DNA of 64,000 nt from Pseudoalteromonas arabiensis (GCF_001550155.1 NZ_LRUF01000009.1:1-64000); one strand, 5' to 3'; numbered from the stretch's first letter, positions 49,404-59,215 are shown. A program made the numbers and translations. Notes: generated by a model from the sequence alone, not told the origin.

Positions 49404-49943
49404 TTAATTGCTGTTTAATACAGATGCTCGATGCATAAAAAAGGTGCTTACTGGGCTAACCGAAACGAGTTTATTATTCTCATTAAAAAGCTTAGCTTGC
49501 AGTGTGTGTTCGCCTCGATTGACTTCTCTAAGTGCAAAGGTTGTACTGCTACTGGCAACACCTAAAGGAGTGCCATCAACAAGGAGTTGTACCTTAAAGC
49601 CTGTTGCAAAGCGTGGGCTAATACGAGTTGTTACATAAACGGAACCAGTATTCTCTCTAACGGTGGCTTCATTTTCAGGTGAGGCTATTGTCACTTTAAA
49701 ATTAACCGGTGTAACGTTCGGGCTGCTATCTAGAATGCTCGTATCGGTCGCTGGCATAGTGAGATTTTGCGTATTTAGCTTTACTTCAGTTGCGCCTGGA
49801 CGTGGTGTATCAGAAAAGACTAAAACACCATTTCTATCCTTCCACGAATACACTTTCTTCTGAGCGGTACCATGGCTAAAAGTACTAACAAAAATTAGTA
49901 CTGCTAACAATAAAGTTATGCTTTTCACTCTGCAACCCTGCAT
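49404..49943 (-). CDS. DUF4124 secreted protein in the glnA-ntrBC locus
   Basis: This 179-residue protein has a signal peptide (ITLLLAVLIFVSTFSHGTA). A DUF4124 module follows it (KKVYSWKDRNGVLVFSDTPRP, about 29-48 plus) and a beta-sandwich-like C-terminal domain (about 80-175; FKVQLLVDGTPLGV) ends it. The listed start is ATG 49943; a GTG at 49928, with AGGG upstream, is an alternative that removes five residues. The same kind of gene often sits between glnA and ntrB in related marine bacteria; its role is unknown. Confidence 0.8.
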   Translation of the reverse strand: MQGCRVKSITLLLAVLIFVSTFSHGTAQKKVYSWKDRNGVLVFSDTPRPGATEVKLNTQNLTMPATDTSILDSSPNVTPVNFKVTIASPENEATVRENTGSVYVTTRISPRFATGFKVQLLVDGTPLGVASSSTTFALREVNRGEHTLQAKLFNENNKLVSVSPVSTFFMHRASVLNSN

Positions 49944-49991
49944 TTCTTAATCTATTTAAAACTGTAGAGGAGAATACGTCGAATTACCATT

Positions 49992-50013
49992 AAAAAAGCC
50001 CGCAAAGCGGGCT
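49992..50013 (-). terminator. Intrinsic terminator of glnA
   Basis: The stem AGCCCGC/GCGGGCT with a three-base loop is followed by six T on the minus strand, 49 bases after the glnA stop. It separates glnA from the downstream ntr genes, as in E. coli, where a terminator also lies after glnA. Confidence 0.88.
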
Positions 50014-50062
50014 TGAGAACACACATTTATTATCTGATATAGATAATTCTGCTACAGCGCAA

Positions 50063-51469
50063 TTACACGCTGTAGTACATTTCAAACTCAACTGGGTGAG
50101 TTGTCATGTTAAGCTTTTCAACTTCTTTGTTCTTCAGTGAGATGTATGCATCGATTAGATCGTCAGTGAATACACCACCTTGGGTTAAGAATTCACGGTC
50201 AGCGTCTAAAGAAGCAAGTGCTTCGCTTAGTGAAGAGGCAACTTGTGGGATCTCAGCAGCTTCTTCAGCTGGTAAGTCGTATAAATCTTTATCCATAGCG
50301 TCGCCAGGGTGGATCTTGTTTTTGATACCGTCAAGGCCAGCCATAAGCATTGCTGAGAATGCTAGGTATGGGTTAGCTGTTGGATCTGGGAAACGTACCT
50401 CGATACGACGTGCTTTTGCAGACGGTACCACAGGGATACGGATTGAAGCAGAACGGTTACGTGCAGAGTATGCAAGCATTACTGGTGCTTCGAAGCCTGG
50501 TACTAGACGTTTGTACGAGTTAGTTGACGCGTTAGCGAATGCGTTGATTGCTTTAGCGTGCTTGATGATACCACCGATGTAGTAAAGTGCTTCTTCAGAA
50601 AGACCCGCGTACTTGTCACCAGCGAAGATGTTTACGCCATCTTTACCTAAAGATTGGTGACAGTGCATACCAGAACCGTTATCACCTACAAGAGGCTTAG
50701 GCATGAAGGTTGCTGTCTTACCATAAAGGTGAGCCATGTTATGGATAACATATTTCATCTCTTGGATTTCGTCTGCTTTTAATACCATGGTATTGAAGCG
50801 TGTTGCGATTTCGTTTTGACCCGCAGTTGCAACTTCATGGTGATGAGCTTCTACAACTTGGCCTAGTTCTTCAAGAACTAAACATGTAGCTGAACGCCAG
50901 TCGTGTGATGAATCAATAGGTGAACATGGGAAGTAACCACCTTTAACGCCTGGACGATGGCCTTTGTTGCCACCTTCGTAGTCTTTATCTGAGTTCCATG
51001 CAGCTTCGATATCATCAATTTTGTACATAGAACCAGACATGTCTGATTTGTATTTTACATCATCAAATAGGAAGAACTCTGGCTCTGGGCCGAATAAAAC
51101 AGTATCAGCGATACCTGTTGAACGCATGTATTCTTCAGCGCGTTTTGCAACAGAACGTGGATCACGCTCGTAACCTTGAAGTGTTGAAGGCTCAACAACG
51201 TCACAACGTACGATTAAAGTAGCTTCTTCAGAAAATGGGTCCATTTTAGCAGACTCAGGTACAGGCATTAGTACCATGTCTGATTCATTGATGCCTTTCC
51301 AGCCAGCAATTGAAGAACCGTCAAACATTTTGCCGTCTTCAAAGAACTCTTCATCAATTTGGTGATGAGGAATAGAAACATGCTGTTCTTTACCTTTGGT
51401 GTCAGTAAAGCGTAAATCAATGAACTTAACGTCATTTTCTTTGATAAAATCTAAAACCGATTGTGACAT
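50063..51469 (-). CDS. glnA: Glutamine synthetase type I
   Basis: GlnA (468 residues) joins ammonia to glutamate using ATP and forms a dodecamer. Type I beta features are present: the DGSSIAGW active-site region, [11 protein letters not shown], and the adenylylation site Tyr in [11 protein letters not shown] (near 398), which GlnE modifies. GGAGG lies just before the ATG at 51469. The promoter region at 51526-51679 has sigma-54 and NtrC-like elements. Confidence 0.98.
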   Translation of the reverse strand: MSQSVLDFIKENDVKFIDLRFTDTKGKEQHVSIPHHQIDEEFFEDGKMFDGSSIAGWKGINESDMVLMPVPESAKMDPFSEEATLIVRCDVVEPSTLQGYERDPRSVAKRAEEYMRSTGIADTVLFGPEPEFFLFDDVKYKSDMSGSMYKIDDIEAAWNSDKDYEGGNKGHRPGVKGGYFPCSPIDSSHDWRSATCLVLEELGQVVEAHHHEVATAGQNEIATRFNTMVLKADEIQEMKYVIHNMAHLYGKTATFMPKPLVGDNGSGMHCHQSLGKDGVNIFAGDKYAGLSEEALYYIGGIIKHAKAINAFANASTNSYKRLVPGFEAPVMLAYSARNRSASIRIPVVPSAKARRIEVRFPDPTANPYLAFSAMLMAGLDGIKNKIHPGDAMDKDLYDLPAEEAAEIPQVASSLSEALASLDADREFLTQGGVFTDDLIDAYISLKNKEVEKLNMTTHPVEFEMYYSV

Positions 51470-51525
51470 GTGTCCTCCAATTGTTGGGTTTTATTTTTGC
51501 TGCATTATTGCTTTTGTTTTATATA

Positions 51526-51541
51526 AGCTGATTTCATGCCA
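51526..51541 (-). promoter_or_regulatory. Sigma-54 promoter of glnA
   Basis: On the minus strand TGGCATGAAATCAGCT has the invariant GG and GC of the -24/-12 elements, with ten bases between them (consensus TGGCAC-N5-TTGC). Transcription would start near 51515, giving a leader of about 45 bases before glnA. Confidence 0.6.
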
Positions 51542-51603
51542 TATTTTTAACATGTTGTTTAGGCTTATAAAAAAAAATAGAATAGGGTTTTGTTAAAACT
51601 ATT

Positions 51604-51620
51604 TGCACAACTTTGGTGCG
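51604..51620 (-). promoter_or_regulatory. NtrC-binding site, strong
   Basis: TGCACAACTTTGGTGCG matches the consensus TGCAC-N7-GTGCA at nine of ten positions. It lies 90-105 bases upstream of the proposed glnA start, the range used for NtrC enhancer sites at E. coli glnAp2. Confidence 0.65.
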
Positions 51621-51662
51621 TAAAAGTTTCATTGTGGTGCATTGCTTTTTCACAATGCCAAA

Positions 51663-51679
51663 TGCACAGAAATTGAGCA
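51663..51679 (-). promoter_or_regulatory. NtrC-binding site, second
   Basis: TGCACAGAAATTGAGCA keeps the TGCAC-N7-GTGCA layout with one mismatch in the right half. A further half site GGTGCA lies at 51636-51641. Three NtrC-like elements within 80 bases support cooperative binding upstream of glnA. Confidence 0.5.
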
Positions 51680-51849
51680 TACCTAATAAATGAACTCTGA
51701 GCTTGATTTACTCTGAAAATATGGCTCATAACTCAGAATTTCGCCAATTCTTACTGTTTGAAATGAACAAAGTTCATAAATTTGTCATTTATAAAACAGA
51801 TACTTAGAAAAAGCTTGAAGAAAGTTTATAAATTTACATTGGATAAACT
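51680..51849. other. Non-coding stretch between glnA control region and typA promoter
   Basis: The 508-base gap between glnA and typA is filled by glnA control sites (51526-51679) and the typA promoter and leader (51850-51977). This middle part is AT-rich, with no gene that I can support; an 80-codon frame at 51782-52024 overlaps the typA start and looks like chance. Confidence 0.5.
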
Positions 51850-51877
51850 TTCATCCATGCCATTATTAAGGGATAAT
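51850..51877 (+). promoter_or_regulatory. Possible typA promoter
   Basis: TTTCAT (51850-51855) and GATAAT (51872-51877), spaced by 16 bases, would start a transcript near 51884, about 95 bases before typA. It is a moderate match only. Confidence 0.35.
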
Positions 51878-51977
51878 ATGCGCCCTTTTAAATCCTATGC
51901 TGGGACATCTGGTGAAAACTCAGATGAGTGCGTAGATCTTGCAGGATCAATGAGATTCAATTTCTCTGAGAAAAAAT

Positions 51978-53801
51978 ATGAGCATCGAAAAGTTAAGAAA
52001 TATAGCGATTATCGCCCACGTTGACCACGGTAAAACAACTTTGGTTGATAAACTGCTTGAGCAATCAGGCACATTAGAAACGCGCGGCGGTAACGAAGAG
52101 CGCGTAATGGACTCAAACGACATTGAGAAAGAGCGTGGTATTACCATTTTAGCTAAAAATACAGCTATCTCTTGGAATGACTACCATATCAATATCGTAG
52201 ATACCCCAGGACACGCCGACTTCGGTGGTGAAGTAGAACGCGTACTTTCGATGGCTGACTCAGTATTACTACTTGTTGATGCTCAAGAAGGTCCAATGCC
52301 ACAAACGCGTTTCGTAACGCAAAAAGCATTCGCACAAGGTTTAACGCCGATTGTTGTTATCAACAAAATCGACAAACCAGGTGCACGTCCTGACTGGGTT
52401 ATGGACCAAGTTTTCGATTTATTCGATAACCTAGGTGCAACTGATGAACAGTTAGACTTTAAAGTAATCTATGCATCAGCTATCAACGGCTGGGCAACAA
52501 TGGATTTAGACACGCCATCTGACAACATGGAACCTATGTTCCAGATGATCGTTGACGAAGTATCTCCACCGGATGCCGATCCTGAAGGTGCTCTTCAAAT
52601 GCAAATTTCTCAGCTTGACTACAACTCATACATCGGTGTTATCGGTGTAGGTCGTATCAAGCGTGGTACTGTTCGTCCTAACCAACAAGTAACGATTGTG
52701 AGTGCAGACGGTACTAAGCGTAACGGTAAAGTTGGCCAAGTAATGAGTTACTTAGGTCTTGAGCGTCACGAAGCAGAATCTGCGGGCGCAGGCGACATCA
52801 TTGCAATTACAGGTCTTGGTGAGTTAAAAATCTCAGATACTATCTGTGATGTAAATACCGTTGAAGCATTACCACCACTAAGCGTTGATGAGCCGACAGT
52901 AACAATGACTTTCTCTGTAAACACATCACCATTTGCTGGTAAAGAAGGTAAATTCGTCACTTCACGTAATATCCTTGAGCGTTTACAAGCTGAGCTTGTA
53001 CACAACGTAGCACTACGTGTTGAAGAAACTGATAACCCAGATAGCTTCCGTGTTTCTGGTCGTGGTGAGTTACACTTAGGTATCTTAATCGAGAACATGC
53101 GTCGTGAAGGTTACGAGCTTGCTGTATCTCGTCCACAAGTAATCCTTCGTGAAGTTGATGGTCAAAAAGAAGAGCCATACGAAACACTTACAATCGACTG
53201 TCAAGAAGAGCACCAAGGTTCTATCATGGAGCAAATTGGTCTTCGTAAGGGTGAACTAACAGACATGTCTCCAGATGGTAAAGGCCGTGTACGTATGGAC
53301 TTTATGATCCCAAGTCGTGGCTTAATTGGTTTCCAAACTGAATTTATGACATTAACCTCTGGTTCTGGTCTTCTTTACCATACATTCGATCACTACGGTC
53401 CACATAAAGGCGGTACTATTGGTGCGCGTAAGAATGGTGTAATGATTGCGAACGCAACGGGTAAAGCACTTACTAATGCATTATTTAACTTACAAGACCG
53501 TGGTAAGCTATTCATCGGTCACGGTGTTGAAGTTTACGAAGGTATGGTTATTGGTATTCATAGCCGTGACAACGACCTAACAGTAAATGCACTTAAAGGT
53601 AAGCAACTTACTAACGTTCGTGCATCAGGTACTGATGAAGCGCAAACATTAACGCCACCACTAAACTACACGCTTGAGCAAGCGATTGAGTTCATCGATG
53701 ATGACGAGTTAGTGGAAGTAACACCTGAGAGCATTCGTATTCGTAAACGTCACTTAACTGAAAGTGACCGTAAACGTGCGAGCCGTCAAGCTAAAGACTA
53801 A
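51978..53801 (+). CDS. typA: Ribosome-associated GTPase TypA/BipA
   Basis: This 607-residue translational GTPase of the EF-G group helps 50S assembly and stress or cold growth. The G motifs are clear: G1 AHVDHGKTT (14-22), G2 region KERGITI, G3 [14 protein letters not shown] and G4 [12 protein letters not shown]. Domains II, III, V and the BipA-specific C-terminal domain follow ([27 protein letters not shown]). GAGAAAAAAT precedes the ATG. It is a single gene with its own terminator, divergent from glnA as in E. coli. Confidence 0.97.
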   Translation: MSIEKLRNIAIIAHVDHGKTTLVDKLLEQSGTLETRGGNEERVMDSNDIEKERGITILAKNTAISWNDYHINIVDTPGHADFGGEVERVLSMADSVLLLVDAQEGPMPQTRFVTQKAFAQGLTPIVVINKIDKPGARPDWVMDQVFDLFDNLGATDEQLDFKVIYASAINGWATMDLDTPSDNMEPMFQMIVDEVSPPDADPEGALQMQISQLDYNSYIGVIGVGRIKRGTVRPNQQVTIVSADGTKRNGKVGQVMSYLGLERHEAESAGAGDIIAITGLGELKISDTICDVNTVEALPPLSVDEPTVTMTFSVNTSPFAGKEGKFVTSRNILERLQAELVHNVALRVEETDNPDSFRVSGRGELHLGILIENMRREGYELAVSRPQVILREVDGQKEEPYETLTIDCQEEHQGSIMEQIGLRKGELTDMSPDGKGRVRMDFMIPSRGLIGFQTEFMTLTSGSGLLYHTFDHYGPHKGGTIGARKNGVMIANATGKALTNALFNLQDRGKLFIGHGVEVYEGMVIGIHSRDNDLTVNALKGKQLTNVRASGTDEAQTLTPPLNYTLEQAIEFIDDDELVEVTPESIRIRKRHLTESDRKRASRQAKD

Positions 53802-53827
53802 TAACGTCTTTTAGTTTTAAAAATATA

Positions 53828-53862
53828 AAAACCGTCGTATTGAAAAATACGGCGGTTTTTTT
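53828..53862 (+). terminator. Intrinsic terminator of typA
   Basis: A 13-pair stem (AAACCGTCGTATT with AATACGGCGGTTT, one G-T pair) closed by a GAAA loop is followed by a T tract, 27 bases after the stop. Confidence 0.93.
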
Positions 53863-53944
53863 AGGCCTTTAAAATAAAGAGCTTCTAGTGACAACTCTTA
53901 ACTTGTAAAATAAGACTGCCTACAAAAACAAAGGAATCGATTTA

Positions 53945-54244
53945 ATGGACAAGGATCAAGTGGACGCGCAAATTGCTTTTTCTCAGATGCAGCGTAATGA
54001 ATCCATCAATGAGAAAATAGATGCGCTCAGACCTAAGTGGTGGTCTATTATCAGTAAGTATGCAAGTTTTATTTTCACGCTTTTAGTTGTGCAATACTTC
54101 TTTCCTGAAACGATTGACCAGCCTGTTTTCTACTTTATTTTACTAATGATTTTTAATGTAAGTATTGCCCAATACTATGCAGATAAACAATTACATAAAC
54201 GATTAGACTTACTTCATAGTTTAATAAAAGAGACGAAAGTCTAA
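53945..54244 (+). CDS. Small membrane protein, unknown
   Basis: This 99-residue protein has a soluble charged start (MDKDQVDAQIAFSQMQRNES) and two hydrophobic helices (about 34-50 and 60-76, IFTLLVVQYFF; FYFILLMIFNVSIAQYY). A basic amphipathic end (DKQLHKRLDLLHSLIKETK) follows. AAAGGAATCG precedes the ATG. I do not recognise a family. It follows typA after its terminator and is convergent with the metallo-hydrolase gene. Confidence 0.65.
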   Translation: MDKDQVDAQIAFSQMQRNESINEKIDALRPKWWSIISKYASFIFTLLVVQYFFPETIDQPVFYFILLMIFNVSIAQYYADKQLHKRLDLLHSLIKETKV

Positions 54245-54282
54245 CCGTTTTGGTGTGTTAGATTGATAGGGGCAAGGTTTTA

Positions 54283-55374
54283 CTACAGTGACACTTGCTC
54301 ACCTTCATTCAGTATATATACGGGTACTTGGCTGCTCATGTCTTTTTGCATATGCAGTAATCGTAGCAATGCAGAGTGACTAGAATGGTCGCCCATTTGC
54401 CAGCTTGCGTTACCATACCCCCATGGGATCATCACTTTACAGCTTAGCTCCTCAGCTGCATTTAACGCATCTTCAGGTGTTGTGTGTACATAGCGGTACC
54501 ATTTGCCGCTTTCTTGGTGGTAATAGGACGCTATCGGCATCAAACACACATCAATTTCGCCGTATTTTTGTTTAATATCCCGAAAATGTTTTGAGTAACC
54601 GGTATCGCCAGCAAAAAATAAGGTTTTTCCGTTTTGTTCGAGTAACCAACCATTCCATAAATCTTTATTGTGATCTTCATAAATGAAAGGCACTAAGATA
54701 CGGCTGCTAAAGTGGTGAGCTGGCACGGCATGAATCGTTAAATCATTAATCTTGGTACTTGCGTACCACGCCATCTCTGAGATAGTAAAACCACCGGTAG
54801 GAAAATTATCTGCAAATCCTAAAGGCACTAAATAGCGTGGACCATTGCCAATTTCTTCTATATCCGCTTTGTTAAAATGATCATAATGGATGTGTGAGTA
54901 CATCACCGCATCTAGGCCATCAAGCTCTGTTTGTGTTGGCCAAGCCCCAGGTTTGCGATAGATACCGCCTGCGAGTTTGAAGGCCAAGTCTACAGGTGAA
55001 TCAAACTGATCCTTAACGGGGTCAAACAGCAACTGCTCACCACTGGGTGATTGAATATAAAAGCCTGCATGACCTAACCAGCGAACTGTAAAGCCTGAAT
55101 CGACTTTAGGTACTATTTGTTCGCCTTGATAGTGGCATTGTGAGTTGCTGTCGTTGCATACAAGCAGCTCAGACGTTTCATAGCAATTGTCGGTGCAGGT
55201 TGTTGGGTACTCTTTTTCACCGGGGTAAAGGTTATGGTAACGACCAGCCTGCTCTCCTTCGGTTTTTAACGGGGTAATCGTACCTTCGCCAGCAATAACA
55301 TTAACAGTGTTAGAGTGGCTACAAGCTGCTAAAAGTGCTGCGGCGATAAGTGTAGGAAGTGTTTTTAAATGCAT
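54283..55374 (-). CDS. MBL-fold metallo-hydrolase lipoprotein
   Basis: This 363-residue protein has a lipoprotein signal (LIAAALLAACSHS, Cys18), so it faces the periplasm. The beta-lactamase-fold motif SHIHYDHF gives the HxHxDH metal site. Later His and Asp residues are in AVPAHHFSSR and FAGDTGYSKHF, and WGYGNASW is near the end. The layout resembles NAPE-PLD/UlaG-type enzymes; substrate unknown. The start at 55374 gives a proper lipoprotein signal; an ATG at 55413 would add 13 residues in front of it. Confidence 0.88.
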   Translation of the reverse strand: MHLKTLPTLIAAALLAACSHSNTVNVIAGEGTITPLKTEGEQAGRYHNLYPGEKEYPTTCTDNCYETSELLVCNDSNSQCHYQGEQIVPKVDSGFTVRWLGHAGFYIQSPSGEQLLFDPVKDQFDSPVDLAFKLAGGIYRKPGAWPTQTELDGLDAVMYSHIHYDHFNKADIEEIGNGPRYLVPLGFADNFPTGGFTISEMAWYASTKINDLTIHAVPAHHFSSRILVPFIYEDHNKDLWNGWLLEQNGKTLFFAGDTGYSKHFRDIKQKYGEIDVCLMPIASYYHQESGKWYRYVHTTPEDALNAAEELSCKVMIPWGYGNASWQMGDHSSHSALLRLLHMQKDMSSQVPVYILNEGEQVSL

Positions 55375-55505
55375 AACATGCTTACTTTTTATTCTTTGCC
55401 ACGAGTTTAGCAAAATAAGATTTAAGATAAATCATTAAAAAGTAACAAGAGGTTACATAAAAAAGCCTACGTTTAAGTAGGCTTAGTGAAATTTGCGCAA
55501 GATGA

Positions 55506-56162
55506 TTAGCTTGCTTTATTCATTTGCTCAATGAATTTATTTGAGTCTTCAATCGACTTATTCATATCATCCATTAAAATTTTGATGTCGCGTTTTAGAT
55601 TCGTAAACTCGCCTTTGATAGCTGTTACAGCTTGTGCATTAAGGTTGTGTTTTAGATACAGCACGTTATCGTGAAGCGATGTTAATACAGGCTCCATTTT
55701 ACTCTCAGCACTGCGCATTGAGCGTAACAGTTGGTCAAATTGGCGCTTGGTTGCATTAAGCTTTTTGCTGCTTTCACGCTTTAGAGAAGCGCTTTTATAT
55801 TGCTCAAGCTCATCGCTCCATTCATCGAATAGCGCTTCGGCTACATCTTCAACTTTGTTGATGTTGGTGGTTACTTGATTCGCAGCTGCAAGGCTTGATT
55901 CATAATCATCATTGAGTTGGTTGTAGGCATCTTGTAGTTCGCCACCATCAAAGTTGATTAATGTGGTCAGCCTCTCTAATGCTGATTGAAATTCTTCTTG
56001 TGACTCTTGTTGAGACTCTTTAGTTTCTTCAACACGGTCAACTAAAATATCGCGCTTATGGACACCTACAGACTCCATGGCTGAATAATAAGCTGACTGA
56101 CAGCCTGATAATGCCATGGTAACTGCAAATAGTGGTGCGCTTAAAAGTGTCAGTTTTTTCAT
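55506..56162 (-). CDS. DUF2959 lipoprotein
   Basis: This 218-residue protein has a lipobox MALSGC (Cys21) and an otherwise long, mostly coiled-coil helical body (RVEETKESQQESQEEFQSAL; a late KRDIKILMDDMNKSIEDSNK). This matches the DUF2959 family, found mainly in marine gammaproteobacteria; function unknown. AGGGAA precedes the ATG at 56162; the ATG at 56189 would add nine residues. It is divergent from the yihY gene. Confidence 0.9.
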   Translation of the reverse strand: MKKLTLLSAPLFAVTMALSGCQSAYYSAMESVGVHKRDILVDRVEETKESQQESQEEFQSALERLTTLINFDGGELQDAYNQLNDDYESSLAAANQVTTNINKVEDVAEALFDEWSDELEQYKSASLKRESSKKLNATKRQFDQLLRSMRSAESKMEPVLTSLHDNVLYLKHNLNAQAVTAIKGEFTNLKRDIKILMDDMNKSIEDSNKFIEQMNKAS

Positions 56163-56248
56163 TGAGTTCCCTTTTTGGATGCCTGTCATTTCAAATTATG
56201 TGGCGGATTGCTATGATTATCAAAACATTTTAGCAGAAAGTTGATTCT

Positions 56249-57121
56249 ATGGATGAGAAGCTCAGTCGTTTTAAGCTGCAAATAAGTATTTTCCTAAAGC
56301 AGCAACCTAGTTGGTGGATGCAGTATTTGACGCGATGTATCGATGATCAAATTACGGTTAATGCTGGCTATTTGGCGTATGTGACCTTGCTATCGATTGT
56401 ACCACTTGTTGCCGTGGGCGTGGCGATATTTTCTGCATTTCCTGGGTTTGAGAGTACCTTAGTGACAATCGAAAACTTTCTATTTACTAACTTAGTTCCC
56501 ACATCGACTGATGTTATTAAAGAGCATATCAGTTCTTTTGCTGGTAACGCAAATAAGATGACGGCAGTCGGGGTCGGCTTTTTAGCGGCTGTGTCGTTGT
56601 TATTGATTAGAAATGTCGATGCTACCCTCAATCGTATTTGGCGAATCAAGAAAAAACGGCCGATGATGATTTCTTTTGCCGTGTATTGGATGGTTTTAAG
56701 CTTAGGACCTGTGTTATTGGGGGCAAGTATTGGCGTGACCTCTTATATTGTGTCGTTAGTGTCTTTTGCAGATCAAGGGATCCCCGGTTTTAGTGGATTC
56801 TTATTAAAGCTTTTACCTTACGTTATTTCCATGGTGGGCTTTATTATGCTCTATACTTTAGTACCTAACACACGAGTTCCATTTAAGGCGGCAATACCAG
56901 GGGCTTTATTTGCAGCCATGTTGTTCGAGCTGACGAAAAAAGGTTTTGCACTGTATATCAGTCATTTCCCATCCTATGAGGTTATTTATGGGGCCCTGGC
57001 GACCATTCCTATTTTGTTTGTATGGGTATATTTGTCGTGGATTGTTGTTTTACTCGGTGCAGAGTTTACCGTTTGTATCAGCCCGGAAAAAATTGAAGAC
57101 ACCCCTGATATAGATATTTAA
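56249..57121 (+). CDS. yihY: YihY/BrkB family inner membrane protein
   Basis: This 290-residue protein has about six membrane helices. Family signatures are VNAGYLAYVTLLSIVPLVAV near residue 40, NRIWRIKKKRP near 130 and VWVYLSWIVVLLGAEF near 260. The family was once called ribonuclease BN in error; its true role is not settled. It is the first gene of yihY-pip-dtd, with 25 bases to pip. Confidence 0.92.
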   Translation: MDEKLSRFKLQISIFLKQQPSWWMQYLTRCIDDQITVNAGYLAYVTLLSIVPLVAVGVAIFSAFPGFESTLVTIENFLFTNLVPTSTDVIKEHISSFAGNANKMTAVGVGFLAAVSLLLIRNVDATLNRIWRIKKKRPMMISFAVYWMVLSLGPVLLGASIGVTSYIVSLVSFADQGIPGFSGFLLKLLPYVISMVGFIMLYTLVPNTRVPFKAAIPGALFAAMLFELTKKGFALYISHFPSYEVIYGALATIPILFVWVYLSWIVVLLGAEFTVCISPEKIEDTPDIDI

Positions 57122-57146
57122 ACCAACTGCACCTAAGGAGAGCAAG

Positions 57147-58100
57147 GTGCAGTTTCATCCACAATACGTAGCTAACCGCGACTATCATCTGAGTGTAGGG
57201 GATGGTCATCAAATTCATGTTCAGGAGTTCGGAGAGCCCAGTGGCATCGCTGTCGTTGTCTGTCATGGGGGGCCTGGTTCTGGACTATGCCCTGAAAATT
57301 GTCGGTTTTTCGATCTTCAGCGTTATCGTGTAATTATGTTTAGTCAGCGTGGATGCGGTCACTCTACACCCCACGGAACGCAAGCGAACACGACCCAAGA
57401 TTTGATCTCTGATCTTGAATTTTTACGCATCCAGCTTGGCGTTAAAAAGTGGCTTGTTAGTGGTGAGTCTTGGGGGGCAACATTGGCTTTGCTCTATGCG
57501 ATTAGTCATCCTGAATCCGTTGCAGGGCTGCTTCTACGTGCTAGTTTCTTAGCCTGTGAAAGTGATTTTGCATGGTTGTATTCACAACAAGGGGCTGGCG
57601 CCCAATTTTACCCAGAAAGCTATAGAGAATTTGCAGGAGAACTGCGCGATTGGTCGCAGCTATTAGATTTTTATCAATGCCAGCTTAGTAGTGAAGACCA
57701 AATAAATGCTAATAAGTATGCAAAAAGATGGTGTCATTGGGAGCAGGTTTTATGTCACGCTGAGCCATGTACAAGCTGGTGTATATCTGAACCCCACTCA
57801 GCACTGAATCAAGCACGCTTAATGGTTCACTACTTTCGTCATCGTTGCTTTATTGAGGATCACTATATTACGAAACACAGTAATATATTGGCGCATATCC
57901 CTACTTGGTTTATTCATGGTCGAGCTGATTTGGTGTGTCGTTACAGTGCGGTGCAGCAATTAGCAGAGCGGCTCAATGCGCAATTGTTGATATTAGATGG
58001 CATTGGGCACAGCAGTGATAATCAGGTATATTTGGCGGCAATGCGACGTGCCGCAGATTTAATGTATATCAAGTTATCGAGGGAGCAATGCAAGGCTTAA
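57147..58100 (+). CDS. pip: Prolyl aminopeptidase (proline iminopeptidase)
   Basis: This 317-residue S33 alpha/beta-hydrolase releases N-terminal proline from peptides in the cytoplasm. The oxyanion region is CHGGPGSGLCPEN. The nucleophile elbow is SGESWGATLAL; HGRADLVCRY and DGIGHSS supply the Asp and His regions. The start is GTG at 57147 after AAGGAGAG. It overlaps dtd by 13 bases, so the two are coupled. The same yihY-pip-dtd-like order is common in related genera. Confidence 0.92.
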   Translation: MQFHPQYVANRDYHLSVGDGHQIHVQEFGEPSGIAVVVCHGGPGSGLCPENCRFFDLQRYRVIMFSQRGCGHSTPHGTQANTTQDLISDLEFLRIQLGVKKWLVSGESWGATLALLYAISHPESVAGLLLRASFLACESDFAWLYSQQGAGAQFYPESYREFAGELRDWSQLLDFYQCQLSSEDQINANKYAKRWCHWEQVLCHAEPCTSWCISEPHSALNQARLMVHYFRHRCFIEDHYITKHSNILAHIPTWFIHGRADLVCRYSAVQQLAERLNAQLLILDGIGHSSDNQVYLAAMRRAADLMYIKLSREQCKA

Positions 58101-58525
58101 TTCAAAGAGTTACACAAGCGAAAGTAGAAGTGGCAGGCGAAGTAGTGGGTGAAATTTCACAAGGTATTTTGCTGCTATTAGGTGTGGAAAAACAAGATAC
58201 TGAGCAAAGCGCTCAGAAGCTTTTACATAAAGTTAGTAATTACCGCATTTTTACCGATGAACAAGGAAAGATGAACTTAAGTTTGAATGATATCAAGGGA
58301 GAGCTTTTAGTGGTTTCGCAGTTTACGCTAGCGGCTGACACTAAAAAGGGCATGCGTCCAAGCTTTTCAAGTGCGGGCACACCAGCGCAGGCAAATGAGT
58401 TATATGAGTATTTTATCGCTCAAGCAAAAGAGGCCGGTTTACGTGTAGCGACTGGGCAATTTGCAGCTGACATGCAAGTGAGCCTGTGCAACGATGGCCC
58501 TGTAACGTTTAACCTATCAGTATGA
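58088..58525 (+). CDS. dtd: D-aminoacyl-tRNA deacylase
   Basis: Dtd (145 residues) removes D-amino acids from tRNA. Signatures are MQGLIQRVTQAKVEV, SQFTLAADTKKGMRPSF and the cross-subunit Gly-cisPro motif in NDGPVTF. GGGAG precedes the ATG, which lies inside the pip end. It ends directly against the convergent methyltransferase-like gene. Confidence 0.96.
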   Translation: MQGLIQRVTQAKVEVAGEVVGEISQGILLLLGVEKQDTEQSAQKLLHKVSNYRIFTDEQGKMNLSLNDIKGELLVVSQFTLAADTKKGMRPSFSSAGTPAQANELYEYFIAQAKEAGLRVATGQFAADMQVSLCNDGPVTFNLSV

Positions 58526-59215
58526 TTACTTTGTGATCATGACGATATGATTGACGTAGTTAGGAATTTTTTCAATACTTGGGCGTTTACCAAATTCAGT
58601 GATGAGTAAGTGCTCAAGTTGTTTTAGCTGTGATGGATGGTTTGACAGAAAATTTATGAATAGTAAGCCATCTTTTGCCATTGCTGCACGTAACTTGGCA
58701 TAAAATTGATGTTTAAATAAAAATAATGGTGCATCTACTTCACTGAATAAATCTAAAATAATCCAATCATACTCATGGCCTTGCTCTAACACCTGCTGAG
58801 CATCGAAGCAGCGTAAATTATTATCATGATGACCACCAAAATAACGTTTGTAGCAGTGAATAATATCGGGGTTTTTATCAACAGAAGTTAAGTGGCTTTG
58901 CGGGTAGGTATGCTGTAAATAATTTCGGATAGCACCTCCACCTAACCCCAGCTCGAGTATTTTGTTGGGTTCCTCCAACTCTTGCCAAAGCCTTGCAAGG
59001 TACTGTAAATGAGGGAAAAGTAATCGTGCAGGGCGACGCTTTTCGACTACAGATTGTAATGTTTCATTAATTAGCAGCCAGCGAAACTGATTCATTTGTC
59101 TTACTTGAATAGACTCCCTGCCTTGCTTATGCCAATAAATAAGCTGCCCGAGCCTGTGGCAATCTTCAATGAAACACTGTTTTATCGCGCCACTGGGTTC
59201 AAAAAAATGTTCCAT
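58526..59215 (-). CDS. Spermidine-synthase-like methyltransferase-fold protein
   Basis: This 229-residue protein has a SAM-dependent fold like the spermidine synthase family: motif I ILELGLGGGAIRNYL, DKNPDIIHCYKRYF and YDWIILDLFSE. The N-terminal strand domain of true SpeE is shortened, and the canonical tetramine-binding residues are not evident, so this is probably not a real spermidine synthase. ATG 59215 is used; a TTG-led frame begins at 59254. It stands alone before a 225-base gap with no other gene. Confidence 0.75.
   Translation of the reverse strand: MEHFFEPSGAIKQCFIEDCHRLGQLIYWHKQGRESIQVRQMNQFRWLLINETLQSVVEKRRPARLLFPHLQYLARLWQELEEPNKILELGLGGGAIRNYLQHTYPQSHLTSVDKNPDIIHCYKRYFGGHHDNNLRCFDAQQVLEQGHEYDWIILDLFSEVDAPLFLFKHQFYAKLRAAMAKDGLLFINFLSNHPSQLKQLEHLLITEFGKRPSIEKIPNYVNHIVMITK

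Noticed and set aside
51782..52024. An 80-codon frame before typA
   Set aside because: It runs into the typA start in another frame and lies over the likely typA promoter and leader.
56249..57121. Ribonuclease BN as product of the yihY gene
   Set aside because: That old name was an error; the family is a membrane protein, and the true RNase BN is an MBL-fold enzyme.
58526..59215. True spermidine synthase
   Set aside because: It has the SAM-fold motifs, but the N-terminal domain is short and polyamine-binding residues are not evident; I keep it as spermidine-synthase-like.
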